Shown here piece after piece: positions 47,261-57,183 of a stretch of DNA of 64,000 nt. Source of the stretch: Nocardioides sp. BP30 (GTDB taxonomy: Bacteria; Actinomycetota; Actinomycetes; Propionibacteriales; Nocardioidaceae). Made by a program: the position numbers and the translations under genes. The notes under the pieces are model-generated. The model ran no database searches. It worked only from the letters and a program-made list of their open reading frames with translations, and was not told the origin of the DNA. The stretch is taken from contig NZ_CP123620.1 of the NCBI RefSeq assembly GCF_029873215.1, forward strand, positions 2,728,001 to 2,792,000, written 5' to 3'. The first letter of the stretch is position 1. Each line of letters begins with the position of its first letter.

Positions 47261-48565
47261 ATGCGTATCTTGGACCCCTACGGCTACGGCCTGAGCACGA
47301 GCCAGGAAGCCGCCGCGGCGTACATCCGGGGCGTCGGCGACATCCTGAAGCTGCGGGCGGGTGCGCTGAGCCACATCGCCGAGTCGATCGCGCACGACCC
47401 GACCTTCGCCCTGGGCCATGCCGCACTGGCGCTTCTCGGCCACGAGATGTGCGCGCCGGTCGACGTCGACGCCCGGCTGCGACAGGCCGAGCAACTCGCC
47501 GGCCGGACCAGCGAGCGCGAGCGCAGCCACGTCCACGCCATCGGCGCCCACGTCCGCGGCGACTCGCGACCGCTGATCGACCATGTCGCCGCCTACCCGC
47601 GCGACGCCCTCCTGCTCTCCTCGGCCGTCCCCACCATCGCGTTCGCCGGCGCCACCGAGGTGCCGGAGGAGTCCTGGGCGATCGTGGAGCGCTGCATCCC
47701 CGCCTACGGCGACGACTGGTGGTTCACCGGACTACTCGCCTTCGTGCGACAGGAGCAGCACCGGTACGACGAGGCGCTCGCGCTGTCCTGCCGCTCGCTC
47801 GCCCAGGAGCCGGGCGCCGGCCACTCGGCGCACGCCCGCGCGCACGCACACTACGAGACAGGCGACCACGAGGCCGGCCTGGCCTGGATGGACGCCTGGG
47901 TCACCGGCGACGGCGCCGAGATCGACTCCCTCTCGCACTTCTCCTGGCACGCCGCGCTGCACGAGCTCTCGATCGGCGACATCGACGCGGTCCGCCGCCG
48001 CTACGAGGCACAGCTCCAGCCGGGCAACGCGCTCGGCTGTCGCGCGCTGGTCGACACCGGGTCGCTGCTCTTCCGGTGGGCACTGACCCCGGACGCCGGC
48101 GAGGTGCCGGCGATGGCGGAGGTGGTGCGGGTGACCGGCCGGGCCACCCTGGAGCGTCCGGCCACGCCGTTCCTGGCCATGCACGTGGCGGTGGCCCGGC
48201 TCGCGCTCGACGACGCGCCGGCGCTGCGCGAGCTGTCGGCCTGGGCGACCCGACACCGGCACCCGACGTTCCGGGAGGTGGTGGCGCCTCTCGCCGACGC
48301 CCTCGGCGCGATGGCCTCCGGCCGGTTCGGCCCCGCCGCCGACGCCCTCGGCGCGCTCTCACCGCAGATCCGCCGTCTCGGCGGGTCCGATGCCCAGCGG
48401 GAGATCATCGAGGAGGCCCGGATCGCGGCGCTGCTACGGGCCGGCCGCTGGGACGAGGCGCGGGTGCTGCTGGACCTGCGGCTCGATCGGCGGCGCTCCC
48501 CGCGCGACGAGGCCTGGCGCGCACAGCTGCTCGACTCCGCGCTCACCCCTGCCGCGCACGGCTAG
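47261..48565 (+). CDS. Tetratricopeptide-repeat protein, TTC38-like
   Basis: A 434-residue, mostly helical cytoplasmic protein without signal peptide. Several TPR-like helix pairs are visible (AAYIRGVGDILKLRAGALSH, HYETGDHEAGLAWMDAWV, HAALHELSIGDIDAVRRRYE). The pattern resembles TTC38-family proteins of unknown function found in many actinobacteria. It presumably mediates protein contacts. Divergent from uvrC and followed by a terminator. The start is leaderless, 6 bases from TAGTAT. Confidence 0.8.
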   Translation: MRILDPYGYGLSTSQEAAAAYIRGVGDILKLRAGALSHIAESIAHDPTFALGHAALALLGHEMCAPVDVDARLRQAEQLAGRTSERERSHVHAIGAHVRGDSRPLIDHVAAYPRDALLLSSAVPTIAFAGATEVPEESWAIVERCIPAYGDDWWFTGLLAFVRQEQHRYDEALALSCRSLAQEPGAGHSAHARAHAHYETGDHEAGLAWMDAWVTGDGAEIDSLSHFSWHAALHELSIGDIDAVRRRYEAQLQPGNALGCRALVDTGSLLFRWALTPDAGEVPAMAEVVRVTGRATLERPATPFLAMHVAVARLALDDAPALRELSAWATRHRHPTFREVVAPLADALGAMASGRFGPAADALGALSPQIRRLGGSDAQREIIEEARIAALLRAGRWDEARVLLDLRLDRRRSPRDEAWRAQLLDSALTPAAHG

Positions 48566-48582
48566 GCGGATCTCGGTGCCGG

Positions 48583-48627
48583 GACGGTGGCGTGCGGTGC
48601 GCACCGTGCGCGCCGCACGCCACCGTC
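48583..48627. terminator. Hairpin between convergent genes
   Basis: A perfect 15-bp inverted repeat (GACGGTGGCGTGCGG and complement) with a 15-base loop, between the TPR gene and the convergent Rieske gene. Confidence 0.8.
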
Positions 48628-48641
48628 GTCCGCCTGCCGCG

Positions 48642-49124
48642 TCAGCTCTTGACGATGTTGCCGCCGTCGACGCTGACGGCGACCTTCTCCAACGACTGCG
48701 TGGCCGGGCCCTGCACGACCGAGCCGTCCTTGATGGAGAACTTGCTGCCGTGGCAGGTGCAGTTGATGGTGCCGCCGGAGATCGAGGTCACCGGGCAGCC
48801 CTGGTGGGTGCAGATGGCGCTGAAGCCCTCGTAGGTCCCGGCCGTGGGCTGGGTCACCACGACGGCCGCGTCGGTGTAGATCTTGCCGCTGCCGACGGTG
48901 ACGTCGGAGGCCGGCCCGAGGGTCTGCGCGCTGCTGGAGCCGCTGGAGGAGCCGGCTGCCCCACCGCTGCTCGCCGCCGAGCTGCTGCCGCTCGTGTTGC
49001 TGGTGCCGGTGCTGTCGGTGGCGCTGCCGTCGCTCGACCCGCACGCCGCGAGCAGCGGTACGCCGACCCCCACGATCGCGGCGCCCCCGATGACATGCCG
49101 ACGGGTGATCTTCTGCTCGGTCAC
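48642..49124 (-). CDS. Rieske [2Fe-2S] lipoprotein
   Basis: A 160-residue exported Rieske protein. The N-terminus TRRHVIGGAAIVGVG is a Tat signal, with a lipobox (LLAAC) at C28, so it is folded with its cluster and anchored as a lipoprotein. A Ser/Gly/Thr-rich linker (~30-70) follows. Cluster ligands are C105 and H107 (CTHQGC) and C122 and H125 (CTCHG); C110 and C124 would form the stabilising disulfide. A redox partner is unknown. GTG start with GAGAGGA about 9 bases upstream. The leader contains GTGAAG-N9-CTTCAC, a possible operator. Confidence 0.9.
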   Translation of the reverse strand: MTEQKITRRHVIGGAAIVGVGVPLLAACGSSDGSATDSTGTSNTSGSSSAASSGGAAGSSSGSSSAQTLGPASDVTVGSGKIYTDAAVVVTQPTAGTYEGFSAICTHQGCPVTSISGGTINCTCHGSKFSIKDGSVVQGPATQSLEKVAVSVDGGNIVKS

Positions 49125-49251
49125 AGACCAATTCCTCTCGGTGAAGGTGATTGAACTTCACACTACGTGGGCTCACCGGTCATCCAGACAAGCGAACCTG
49201 TGAAGTCTCCGAGAATCACGAGGCGGCAGGCCGTCCGGTTCAACCCCGGCC

Positions 49252-52191
<2,940 letters not shown>

Positions 52192-52216
52192 CGCGGTCCC
52201 TTCTGAAGAGCTTGAC

Positions 52217-52239
52217 TCGAACACGTGTTCGCCATGCTA
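52217..52239 (-). promoter_or_regulatory. LexA (SOS) box and promoter of uvrA
   Basis: TCGAACACGTGTTCGC (52217-52232) matches the Gram-positive/actinobacterial LexA box TCGAAC-N4-GTTCGA with one mismatch in the last base. TAGCAT (complement of 52234-52239) is the likely -10, so LexA would sit on the transcription start. The divergent isomerase gene begins about 60 bases away and could also be affected. Confidence 0.85.
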
Positions 52240-52295
52240 GCAGGTGGGCCGAAACGAGCCTCCCCCGCGCGGCTCGGTGGTGCCAGGATGGCTCC

Positions 52296-53012
52296 GTGAC
52301 CATGTCCGCCGCCACCGAGGCCGATCAGCTGCGCGCCGCTTCGCGCCGGCTGGTGCGCACCGTCGACGCACTGTCCGACGACGACTGGGCCGCGCCGAGC
52401 CGCCTGCCGGGGTGGAGCCGTGCCCACGTGGTGGCGCACCTCGCCCTCAACGCGGAGGGCCTCGCGGGAGCGGTGACGGGCGCCGTCGAGGGCCGGCCCG
52501 TACCGATGTACGTCTCCGACGAGCGCCGCGACGGCGACATCGAGGCGCTGGCCGTGGCGGCGCCCGACCGGCTGCGCGACAGGCTCTTCGGCGGCGTGAC
52601 GACGCTGCTGCAGGCCCTGGCACTGTTGGCACAGGCGCCCGAGGAGGTGGACGCGGCGATGATCGACCGGACGCCGGGTGGCAGGCGCTTCCCGGTCGCG
52701 CGGGTCGCCACGATGCGGTGGCGCGAGGTCGAGATCCACCACGTCGACCTCGGTCGGGGCTACTCCCCCGCCGACTGGCCGGCGGAGTTCAGCAGGGCGC
52801 TCTTGGAGGAGACAGCGCGCCGCCACCGGGACACGGTCGATGCGACGGTCGTCGCCACCGACCTGGACTGGACGCTGCCGCTGGGCAGCGGCCGGCCCAC
52901 CGTCACCGGTGCGGCACACGGGCTGGCATGGTGGCTCACCGGAAGGGCGCCGTACCCGGGTGCCGAGGTGACCAGCGAGAGCGGCGTCCTGCCGAGGATC
53001 GAGGCGATGTGA
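52296..53012 (+). CDS. Mycothiol-dependent maleylpyruvate isomerase family protein
   Basis: A 238-residue DinB/MDMPI-fold protein. Conserved segments are DDWAAPSRLPGWSRAHVVAHL near residue 36, with the metal-binding His, and EVEIHHVDLGRGY near 155 with the second His. In this family the metal and mycothiol thiol isomerise maleylpyruvate or perform thiol-S-transfer; the substrate here is unknown. GTG start 6 bases after CAGGAT; an in-frame ATG two codons later is possible. It overlaps the MBL-fold gene by four bases (GTGA). Confidence 0.85.
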   Translation: MTMSAATEADQLRAASRRLVRTVDALSDDDWAAPSRLPGWSRAHVVAHLALNAEGLAGAVTGAVEGRPVPMYVSDERRDGDIEALAVAAPDRLRDRLFGGVTTLLQALALLAQAPEEVDAAMIDRTPGGRRFPVARVATMRWREVEIHHVDLGRGYSPADWPAEFSRALLEETARRHRDTVDATVVATDLDWTLPLGSGRPTVTGAAHGLAWWLTGRAPYPGAEVTSESGVLPRIEAM

Positions 53013-53683
53013 GCTACACCGGAGAGGTGACGCCGGGCGGCGCGCCCGACGTCCGCGAGCTGGCCGACCTGACCATCACCAAGGTGGCGGTGGACGAGCG
53101 GATGGCCAACAACTGCTACCTCCTGCGCTGCCGGGCGACGGGCGAGCAGTTGCTCGTCGACGCCGCGGCGCAGGCCGCGACCCTGCTGCCCCTGATCGGT
53201 GCCGGCGGCGGCCTGTCCACCGTCGTGACCACCCACCAGCACTGGGACCACCATCGCGCGCTCGCGGACGTGGTCGCCGTGACCGGTGCGGCCACCGTGG
53301 CCGGCGAGCCGGACGCGGCGGCGATCACCGACGCCACCGGCGTGCCGATCACCCGGACCGTGGGCCAGGGCGACACCGTCGCCGTGGGCGAGTGCGTGCT
53401 GGAGGTGATCGCGCTGCGCGGCCACACGCCGGGCTCGATCGCCCTGCTCTACAGCGACCCCCACGGCACCCCGCACCTCTTCACCGGCGACAGCCTCTTT
53501 CCCGGCGGCGTCGGCAACACCCAGAAGGACGAGGCGCGCTTCACCCAGCTGATCGACGACGTGGAGGAGCGGATCTTCCAGCGGCTGCCCGACAGCACGT
53601 GGTTCTACCCCGGCCACGGCGACGACTCCACGCTGGGAGCCGAGCGGCCACACCTCGCCGAGTGGCGCGAACGGGGCTGGTGA
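53009..53683 (+). CDS. MBL-fold metallohydrolase
   Basis: A 224-residue glyoxalase II-like hydrolase. Metal ligands are H76, H78, D80 and H81 (THQHWDHH), with GHTPGS, TGDSLFPGG and FYPGHGDDS downstream. In actinobacteria this class cleaves thioesters or persulfides of mycothiol-like thiols. Translationally coupled to the preceding mycothiol-type isomerase, so the two probably act in the same thiol chemistry. GTG start. Confidence 0.88.
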   Translation: MSYTGEVTPGGAPDVRELADLTITKVAVDERMANNCYLLRCRATGEQLLVDAAAQAATLLPLIGAGGGLSTVVTTHQHWDHHRALADVVAVTGAATVAGEPDAAAITDATGVPITRTVGQGDTVAVGECVLEVIALRGHTPGSIALLYSDPHGTPHLFTGDSLFPGGVGNTQKDEARFTQLIDDVEERIFQRLPDSTWFYPGHGDDSTLGAERPHLAEWRERGW

Positions 53684-53690
53684 GCCGGCT

Positions 53691-53741
53691 GTTCGCCCAA
53701 GGCGAACGCCGTCGTCACGACGACGAGCGCGGGCCTAGCGT
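53691..53741 (+). promoter_or_regulatory. ClgR-type operator and promoter
   Basis: GTTCGCCCAAGGCGAAC (53691-53707) is a perfect 7-bp inverted repeat that fits the ClgR site GTTCGC-N5-GCG. TAGCGT (53736-53741) is 7 bases before the ATG at 53749, so the operator is centred about 50 bases upstream of the predicted start, a position suited to an activator. Confidence 0.65.
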
Positions 53742-53748
53742 GGGTCGC

Positions 53749-54066
53749 ATGGGCCAGGTCTTCGAGTTCCCGCAGCGACCCCAGCCGAGCGAGCCCGCGG
53801 CCGAGCCGCTGTGGCGAGACGCCGTGGGTGAGGTGCTCCGCGACGAGCGCCGCACCCAGGACCGCACCCTGGCCGACGTGGCCGGCGCGGCAGGGGTGTC
53901 CACGCAGTACCTCTCGGAGGTCGAACGCGGCCGCAAGGAGGCCAGCTCCGAGGTCCTCGGCGCGGTGTCGGGCGCGCTCGGACTGCGCCTGATCGACCTG
54001 ACGGGCCGGGTCACCCGCCGCCTCGCCGCCGGCCGGCTCAGCGGCCCGGTCTGCCTGGCCGCCTGA
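53749..54066 (+). CDS. XRE-family regulator, ClgR/PopR-like
   Basis: A 105-residue DNA-binding protein. The HTH is at residues ~40-62 (TLADVAGAAGVSTQYLSEVE), preceded by WRDAVGEVLRDERRTQD, typical of ClgR and PopR. These activators switch on clpP and clpC genes; ClgR is itself degraded through its C-terminal Ala-Ala, and this protein ends in LAA, fitting that. Convergent with the clpP pair 15 bases away. ATG 7 bases after TAGCGT, 48 bases from the ClgR-type box. Confidence 0.85.
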   Translation: MGQVFEFPQRPQPSEPAAEPLWRDAVGEVLRDERRTQDRTLADVAGAAGVSTQYLSEVERGRKEASSEVLGAVSGALGLRLIDLTGRVTRRLAAGRLSGPVCLAA

Positions 54067-54080
54067 GCCGGCCGCACGGC

Positions 54081-54689
54081 TCACGCCACGCCCCGTGGCC
54101 TCCTGCTGGCGATCACGGCGTCGGCGACGCCGTACCTGACCGCCTCCTCGGCGGTGAGGACGAGGTCGCGATCGGTGTCCCGGTGCACCTCCCCCACCCC
54201 GCGGCCGGTGTGCCGGGCCAGGACCGTCTCCAGCTCGGTGCGCAGCCGCAGGATCTCCTTGGCCGCCACCTGGAGGTCGGGTACGTCGCCGCGCGTGCCG
54301 CCCTGCGCCGGCTGCTCGAGCACGACGCGCGCGCGGGGCAGCACGGTGCGCTGCCCCGGCGCACCGGCCGCCAGCAGCACGGCGGCCGCTCCGCGAGCCT
54401 GCCCGACGCAGGTGGTGGCCACGGGCGAGGCGATGAACTCCATCGTGTCGTAGACGGCCAGCATCGCCGTCGGATCGCCGCCGGGACTGTTCAGGTAGAG
54501 GCTGATCGGCGACTCGGGGCTGTCGGACTCCAGATGCAGCAGCTGGGCGATCACCACGTTGGCGACCCCGTCGTCGATCGGCGTGCCGACGTAGACGATG
54601 CGCTCGCCCAGCAGCCTGCTGTAGATGTCGACCGCGCGCTCGCCCTGCCGGGTTCGCTCCACCACCGACGGGATCGTGTAGCTGCTCAT
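54081..54689 (-). CDS. ClpP paralogue lacking catalytic Ser and His
   Basis: A 202-residue ClpP-fold subunit. The Clp fold is clear ([50 protein letters not shown]), but where active ClpP has Ala-Ser, this has R99-G100, and where it has His, this has E125. Only the Asp equivalent (D175 in TDRDLV) is retained. It therefore cannot be a normal serine peptidase and probably forms a mixed tetradecamer with the active ClpP encoded immediately upstream, as ClpR subunits do in cyanobacteria and plastids. ATG overlaps that gene by four bases (ATGA). Confidence 0.9.
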   Translation of the reverse strand: MSSYTIPSVVERTRQGERAVDIYSRLLGERIVYVGTPIDDGVANVVIAQLLHLESDSPESPISLYLNSPGGDPTAMLAVYDTMEFIASPVATTCVGQARGAAAVLLAAGAPGQRTVLPRARVVLEQPAQGGTRGDVPDLQVAAKEILRLRTELETVLARHTGRGVGEVHRDTDRDLVLTAEEAVRYGVADAVIASRRPRGVA

Positions 54690-55303
54690 CGCGCGATCCC
54701 GAACGCGGTGCCACGACGGGCCGGCGCGACCGACTCCACGTCGTCGAGCACCTCGTCGACCAGGCCGTACTCGCGTGCCTCCTGGGCGGTGAACCAGCGG
54801 TCCCGCACCGAGTCCGCGTCCACCTGCTCGATGCTCCGCCCGGTCCGCTCCGCCGTGATGGCCAGCATCCGGCGGGTCATCCGCTCCAGGCGGGTGGCCT
54901 GCACCTCGATGTCCGCCGCACTCCCGCCGATCCCGGCCGAGCCCTTGTGCAGCAGCACCTCGGCGTTCGGCAGCACGAAGCGCTTGCCCGGCGTACCGGC
55001 CGTCAGCAGGAACTGACCCATGCTGGCGGCCAGGCCCATGCCCAGCGTGGCGACGTCGTTGGGAATCAGCTGCATCACGTCGAAGATCGCCATCCCGGCC
55101 GTCACGGAACCGCCCGGGCTGTTGATGTAGAGGCTGATGTCCCGGTGTGGGTCCTCCGCGGCGAGCAGGAGCAGCTCGGCGCAGATCCGATTGGCGATCG
55201 GGTCGTCGACCTCCTGGCCGAGGACGATGATGCGCTGGTGCAGCAGCCGCGCGGTCAGCTGGTCGTCGAGAGCGCCGAGCGGGTGTTCCTGGGTCTGTGT
55301 CAT
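54686..55303 (-). CDS. clpP: ATP-dependent Clp protease proteolytic subunit
   Basis: A 205-residue serine peptidase with an intact triad: S94 (GLAASMGQ), H119 (EVLLHKGS) and D168 (VRDRWFT). It degrades proteins delivered by ClpC/ClpX hexamers. The ring probably contains the inactive paralogue encoded next. The ATG is 6 bases from CAGGCT. A 15-bp palindrome at 55344-55358, ~48 bases upstream, fits the PopR operator. No trigger factor or clpX gene is adjacent, so this is more like a secondary clpP locus than the housekeeping one. Confidence 0.95.
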   Translation of the reverse strand: MTQTQEHPLGALDDQLTARLLHQRIIVLGQEVDDPIANRICAELLLLAAEDPHRDISLYINSPGGSVTAGMAIFDVMQLIPNDVATLGMGLAASMGQFLLTAGTPGKRFVLPNAEVLLHKGSAGIGGSAADIEVQATRLERMTRRMLAITAERTGRSIEQVDADSVRDRWFTAQEAREYGLVDEVLDDVESVAPARRGTAFGIAR

Positions 55304-55343
55304 GCGGCCAGCCTGACCGGGTTCGGCGTACGGGCCCAGCGGA

Positions 55344-55372
55344 TCTGCTGAGGGCAGATCCGCCCTCAGCAG
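55344..55372 (-). promoter_or_regulatory. PopR-like operator / hairpin before clpP
   Basis: On the plus strand TCTGCTGAGGGCAGA (55344-55358) matches TCTGCC-N3-GGCAGA, which I remember as the Streptomyces PopR site, in 11 of 12 positions. It also lies within an 11-bp perfect stem (55345-55372) that could terminate the upstream LEH gene. Centre about 48 bases from the predicted start of clpP. Confidence 0.55.
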
Positions 55373-55382
55373 CGGGACCGGC

Positions 55383-55778
55383 TCAGCGTCTCGTGACCAT
55401 CTTGGCCAGGCCGACCAGGGAGCCGGCGAGCACGTTGCCCATCGCGTAGTGGTCGTCCCACAGCTCGATCCGGCCCGCGCGCACGTGGAAGGTCCCGCAG
55501 ACCCAGAACGACGCCTCCCACCGGCCGATCCGCAGGAAGTCGGTCCGATCGGTGAGGACCACGTCGCCGTCGGCGGCGAGGTGGTGCATGTCGGCCCGGA
55601 ACCGGATGTGGCGCCGCTCCAGGTCGAGCAGGACCCGGCGCATGCGGCGACCGCGCAGGGTCGGCAGGCCGGTGTTGCGCCACTGGGCGTCGGGAGTCAG
55701 CATCTCGACCGCCTCGGCGGCGCGGCCGTTCTCGAGCAGGGACAGGAAGTCGCGGACGACGACGGTGGAGTCGGTCAT
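55383..55778 (-). CDS. Limonene-1,2-epoxide hydrolase-like NTF2 protein
   Basis: A 131-residue cone-shaped fold protein. The LEH catalytic Arg-x-Asp pair is visible as R78 and D80 in LTDRTDFL, and an Asp (D108/109) follows in LWDDHY, so an epoxide hydrolase role is plausible. The natural substrate is unknown. ATG with TACCGT 8 bases upstream. It is upstream of clpP on the same strand but separated by an operator/hairpin. Confidence 0.75.
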   Translation of the reverse strand: MTDSTVVVRDFLSLLENGRAAEAVEMLTPDAQWRNTGLPTLRGRRMRRVLLDLERRHIRFRADMHHLAADGDVVLTDRTDFLRIGRWEASFWVCGTFHVRAGRIELWDDHYAMGNVLAGSLVGLAKMVTRR

Positions 55779-55808
55779 GTCACGCGACGGTACTGGCCGC
55801 GCGGCCGC

Positions 55809-55859
55809 GCCGATAGGGCCGGCCGATCCGTTCGGCCGATCCGCCCGGCCGATAGGCTC
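55809..55859 (+). repeat. 13-bp tandem repeats in map promoter
   Basis: Three consecutive 13-base units beginning GGCCGAT (55821-55859), preceded by a degenerate fourth. The last unit contains the -10 box TAGGCT (55853-55858), 6 bases before the map GTG. Units could be protein-binding sites or slippage products. Confidence 0.6.
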
Positions 55860-55864
55860 ACGAC

Positions 55865-56632
55865 GTGATCGAGCTCCGCACCCCTACCCAGATCGAGCAG
55901 ATGCGGCCGGCCGGCCGATTCGTCGCCGACGTCCTCCTCGCGTTGAAGGAGAAGGCCGATGTCGGCGTCAACCTGCTGGAGCTCGACGAGCTCGCCCACC
56001 GGATGATCCGTGAGCGCGGCGCGGAGTCCTGCTACATCGACTACCACCCGAGCTTCGGCGCCAGCCCCTTCGGCAAGGTGCTGTGCACCAGCGTCAACGA
56101 CGCCGTGCTCCACGGCCTGCCGTTCGACTACGCGCTCCAGAGCGGTGACCTCCTCAGCGTCGACTTCGCGGCCAGCGTCGACGGCTGGGTCGCCGACAGT
56201 GCCCTCTCCGTCGTCGTCGGTACGCCGCGACAGGAGGACCTCGACCTGATCGAGACCACCACCCGCGCCCTCGAGGCCGGCATCGGTGCCGCGCAGGCCG
56301 GCAACCGGATCGGCGACATCTCGCATGCGATCGCCGAGGTGGCGCGGGCAGCGGGCCTGGGTATCAACACCCAGTTCGGCGGCCACGGTGTCGGCCGGAC
56401 CATGCACGGAGACCCGCACGTGCCCAACGACGGACGCCCGGGTCGTGGCTTCAAGCTGCAGCCCGGTCTGGTGATCGCGATCGAGCCGTGGTTCCTGCAC
56501 ACCACCGACGAGATCTACACCGACAAGGACGGCTGGACGCTGCGCAGCAAGGACGGCTCCCGCGGCGCCCACATGGAGCACACGGTGGCGGTCACGGCCG
56601 ACGGGCCGCTGGTGCTGACGGCTCGCGACTGA
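55865..56632 (+). CDS. map: Type I methionine aminopeptidase
   Basis: A 255-residue cytosolic enzyme that removes initiator Met. The dinuclear metal site is recognisable: DLLSVDFAASVDGWVADSA (two Asp), GHGVGRTMHGDP (His), VIAIEPWF (Glu) and MEHTVAV (Glu near the C-terminus), and an upstream His in AVLHGLPF. No N-terminal zinc extension. Leaderless GTG. The downstream hairpin separates it from the convergent marR gene. A separate map copy is usual in the ribosomal-protein region, so this may be a second one. Confidence 0.95.
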   Translation: MIELRTPTQIEQMRPAGRFVADVLLALKEKADVGVNLLELDELAHRMIRERGAESCYIDYHPSFGASPFGKVLCTSVNDAVLHGLPFDYALQSGDLLSVDFAASVDGWVADSALSVVVGTPRQEDLDLIETTTRALEAGIGAAQAGNRIGDISHAIAEVARAAGLGINTQFGGHGVGRTMHGDPHVPNDGRPGRGFKLQPGLVIAIEPWFLHTTDEIYTDKDGWTLRSKDGSRGAHMEHTVAVTADGPLVLTARD

Positions 56633-56637
56633 GCGTC

Positions 56638-56704
56638 GGGATAGTCCGGGGCGGAAATCAGGGATCTTCGGCGATCACCCCTGATTTGCGCCCCGGACTA
56701 CCCC
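56638..56704. terminator. Long hairpin overlapping marR stop
   Basis: An inverted repeat of 22 bp with one mismatched pair (56642-56700). The left arm starts TAGTCCGGGGCG. It lies 9 bases after map and contains the marR stop codon in its right arm, so both convergent genes can end in it. Confidence 0.85.
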
Positions 56705-57183
56705 AACCCGTCGACCGGCTCCTCGAGCCGCAACAGCGCCGGTAGTGCCGCGGCGAGGGCGGCCCGCTCGTCGGCGGACAAGGCTCCGATGCGCCGACGC
56801 AGGGCCGCGATCCGGACCCCCGACCCCTCGGTCACCACCCGCCTGCCCTCGGCGGAGAGCCGCACGAGCAGCGCGCGGCCGTCGTGCGGGTCGGGTGCGC
56901 GCAGCACCAGACCGCGGTCCTCCAGCGCGTTGAGCACCCGCGTCATCGACGCACCGGCGATGCCCTCGGCCTCGGCCAGGGCGGTGGCACGCATCGGGCC
57001 GTGATCGGCCAGCTGCCGCATCGCGCTGAACAGCCCGACCGAGAGCGGGGCGTCGCCCTGCTCGCGTCGCAGCGAGCGCACCAGCCGACCGAGCGCGACG
57101 TACAGGTCCCCGGGCAGGTCCCCGGGCAGGTCCCCGGGCAGGTCCCCGGGCACGTCGGCCGGCCTGCCGTGGCGGCCGCTCAC
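56698..57183 (-). CDS. MarR family regulator
   Basis: A 161-residue winged-helix regulator. The DNA-binding part is within residues ~45-110 (LFSAMRQLADHGPMRATALA, then LEDRGLVLRAPDPHDGR). The N-terminus carries PGDL four times, encoded by a perfect 12-bp tandem repeat, before the conserved YVALGRLVRSLRREQ. GTG overlaps the MFS stop by four bases (GTGA), indicating coupled translation with the transporter, which it probably regulates in response to a toxic compound. Confidence 0.9.
   Translation of the reverse strand: MSGRHGRPADVPGDLPGDLPGDLPGDLYVALGRLVRSLRREQGDAPLSVGLFSAMRQLADHGPMRATALAEAEGIAGASMTRVLNALEDRGLVLRAPDPHDGRALLVRLSAEGRRVVTEGSGVRIAALRRRIGALSADERAALAAALPALLRLEEPVDGLG
57103..57150. 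repeat. Four 12-bp repeats inside marR
   Basis: Four perfect copies of CAGGTCCCCGGG, in frame, encoding PGDL repeats near the MarR N-terminus. Copy number is likely to vary by slippage without frameshift. Confidence 0.92.
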
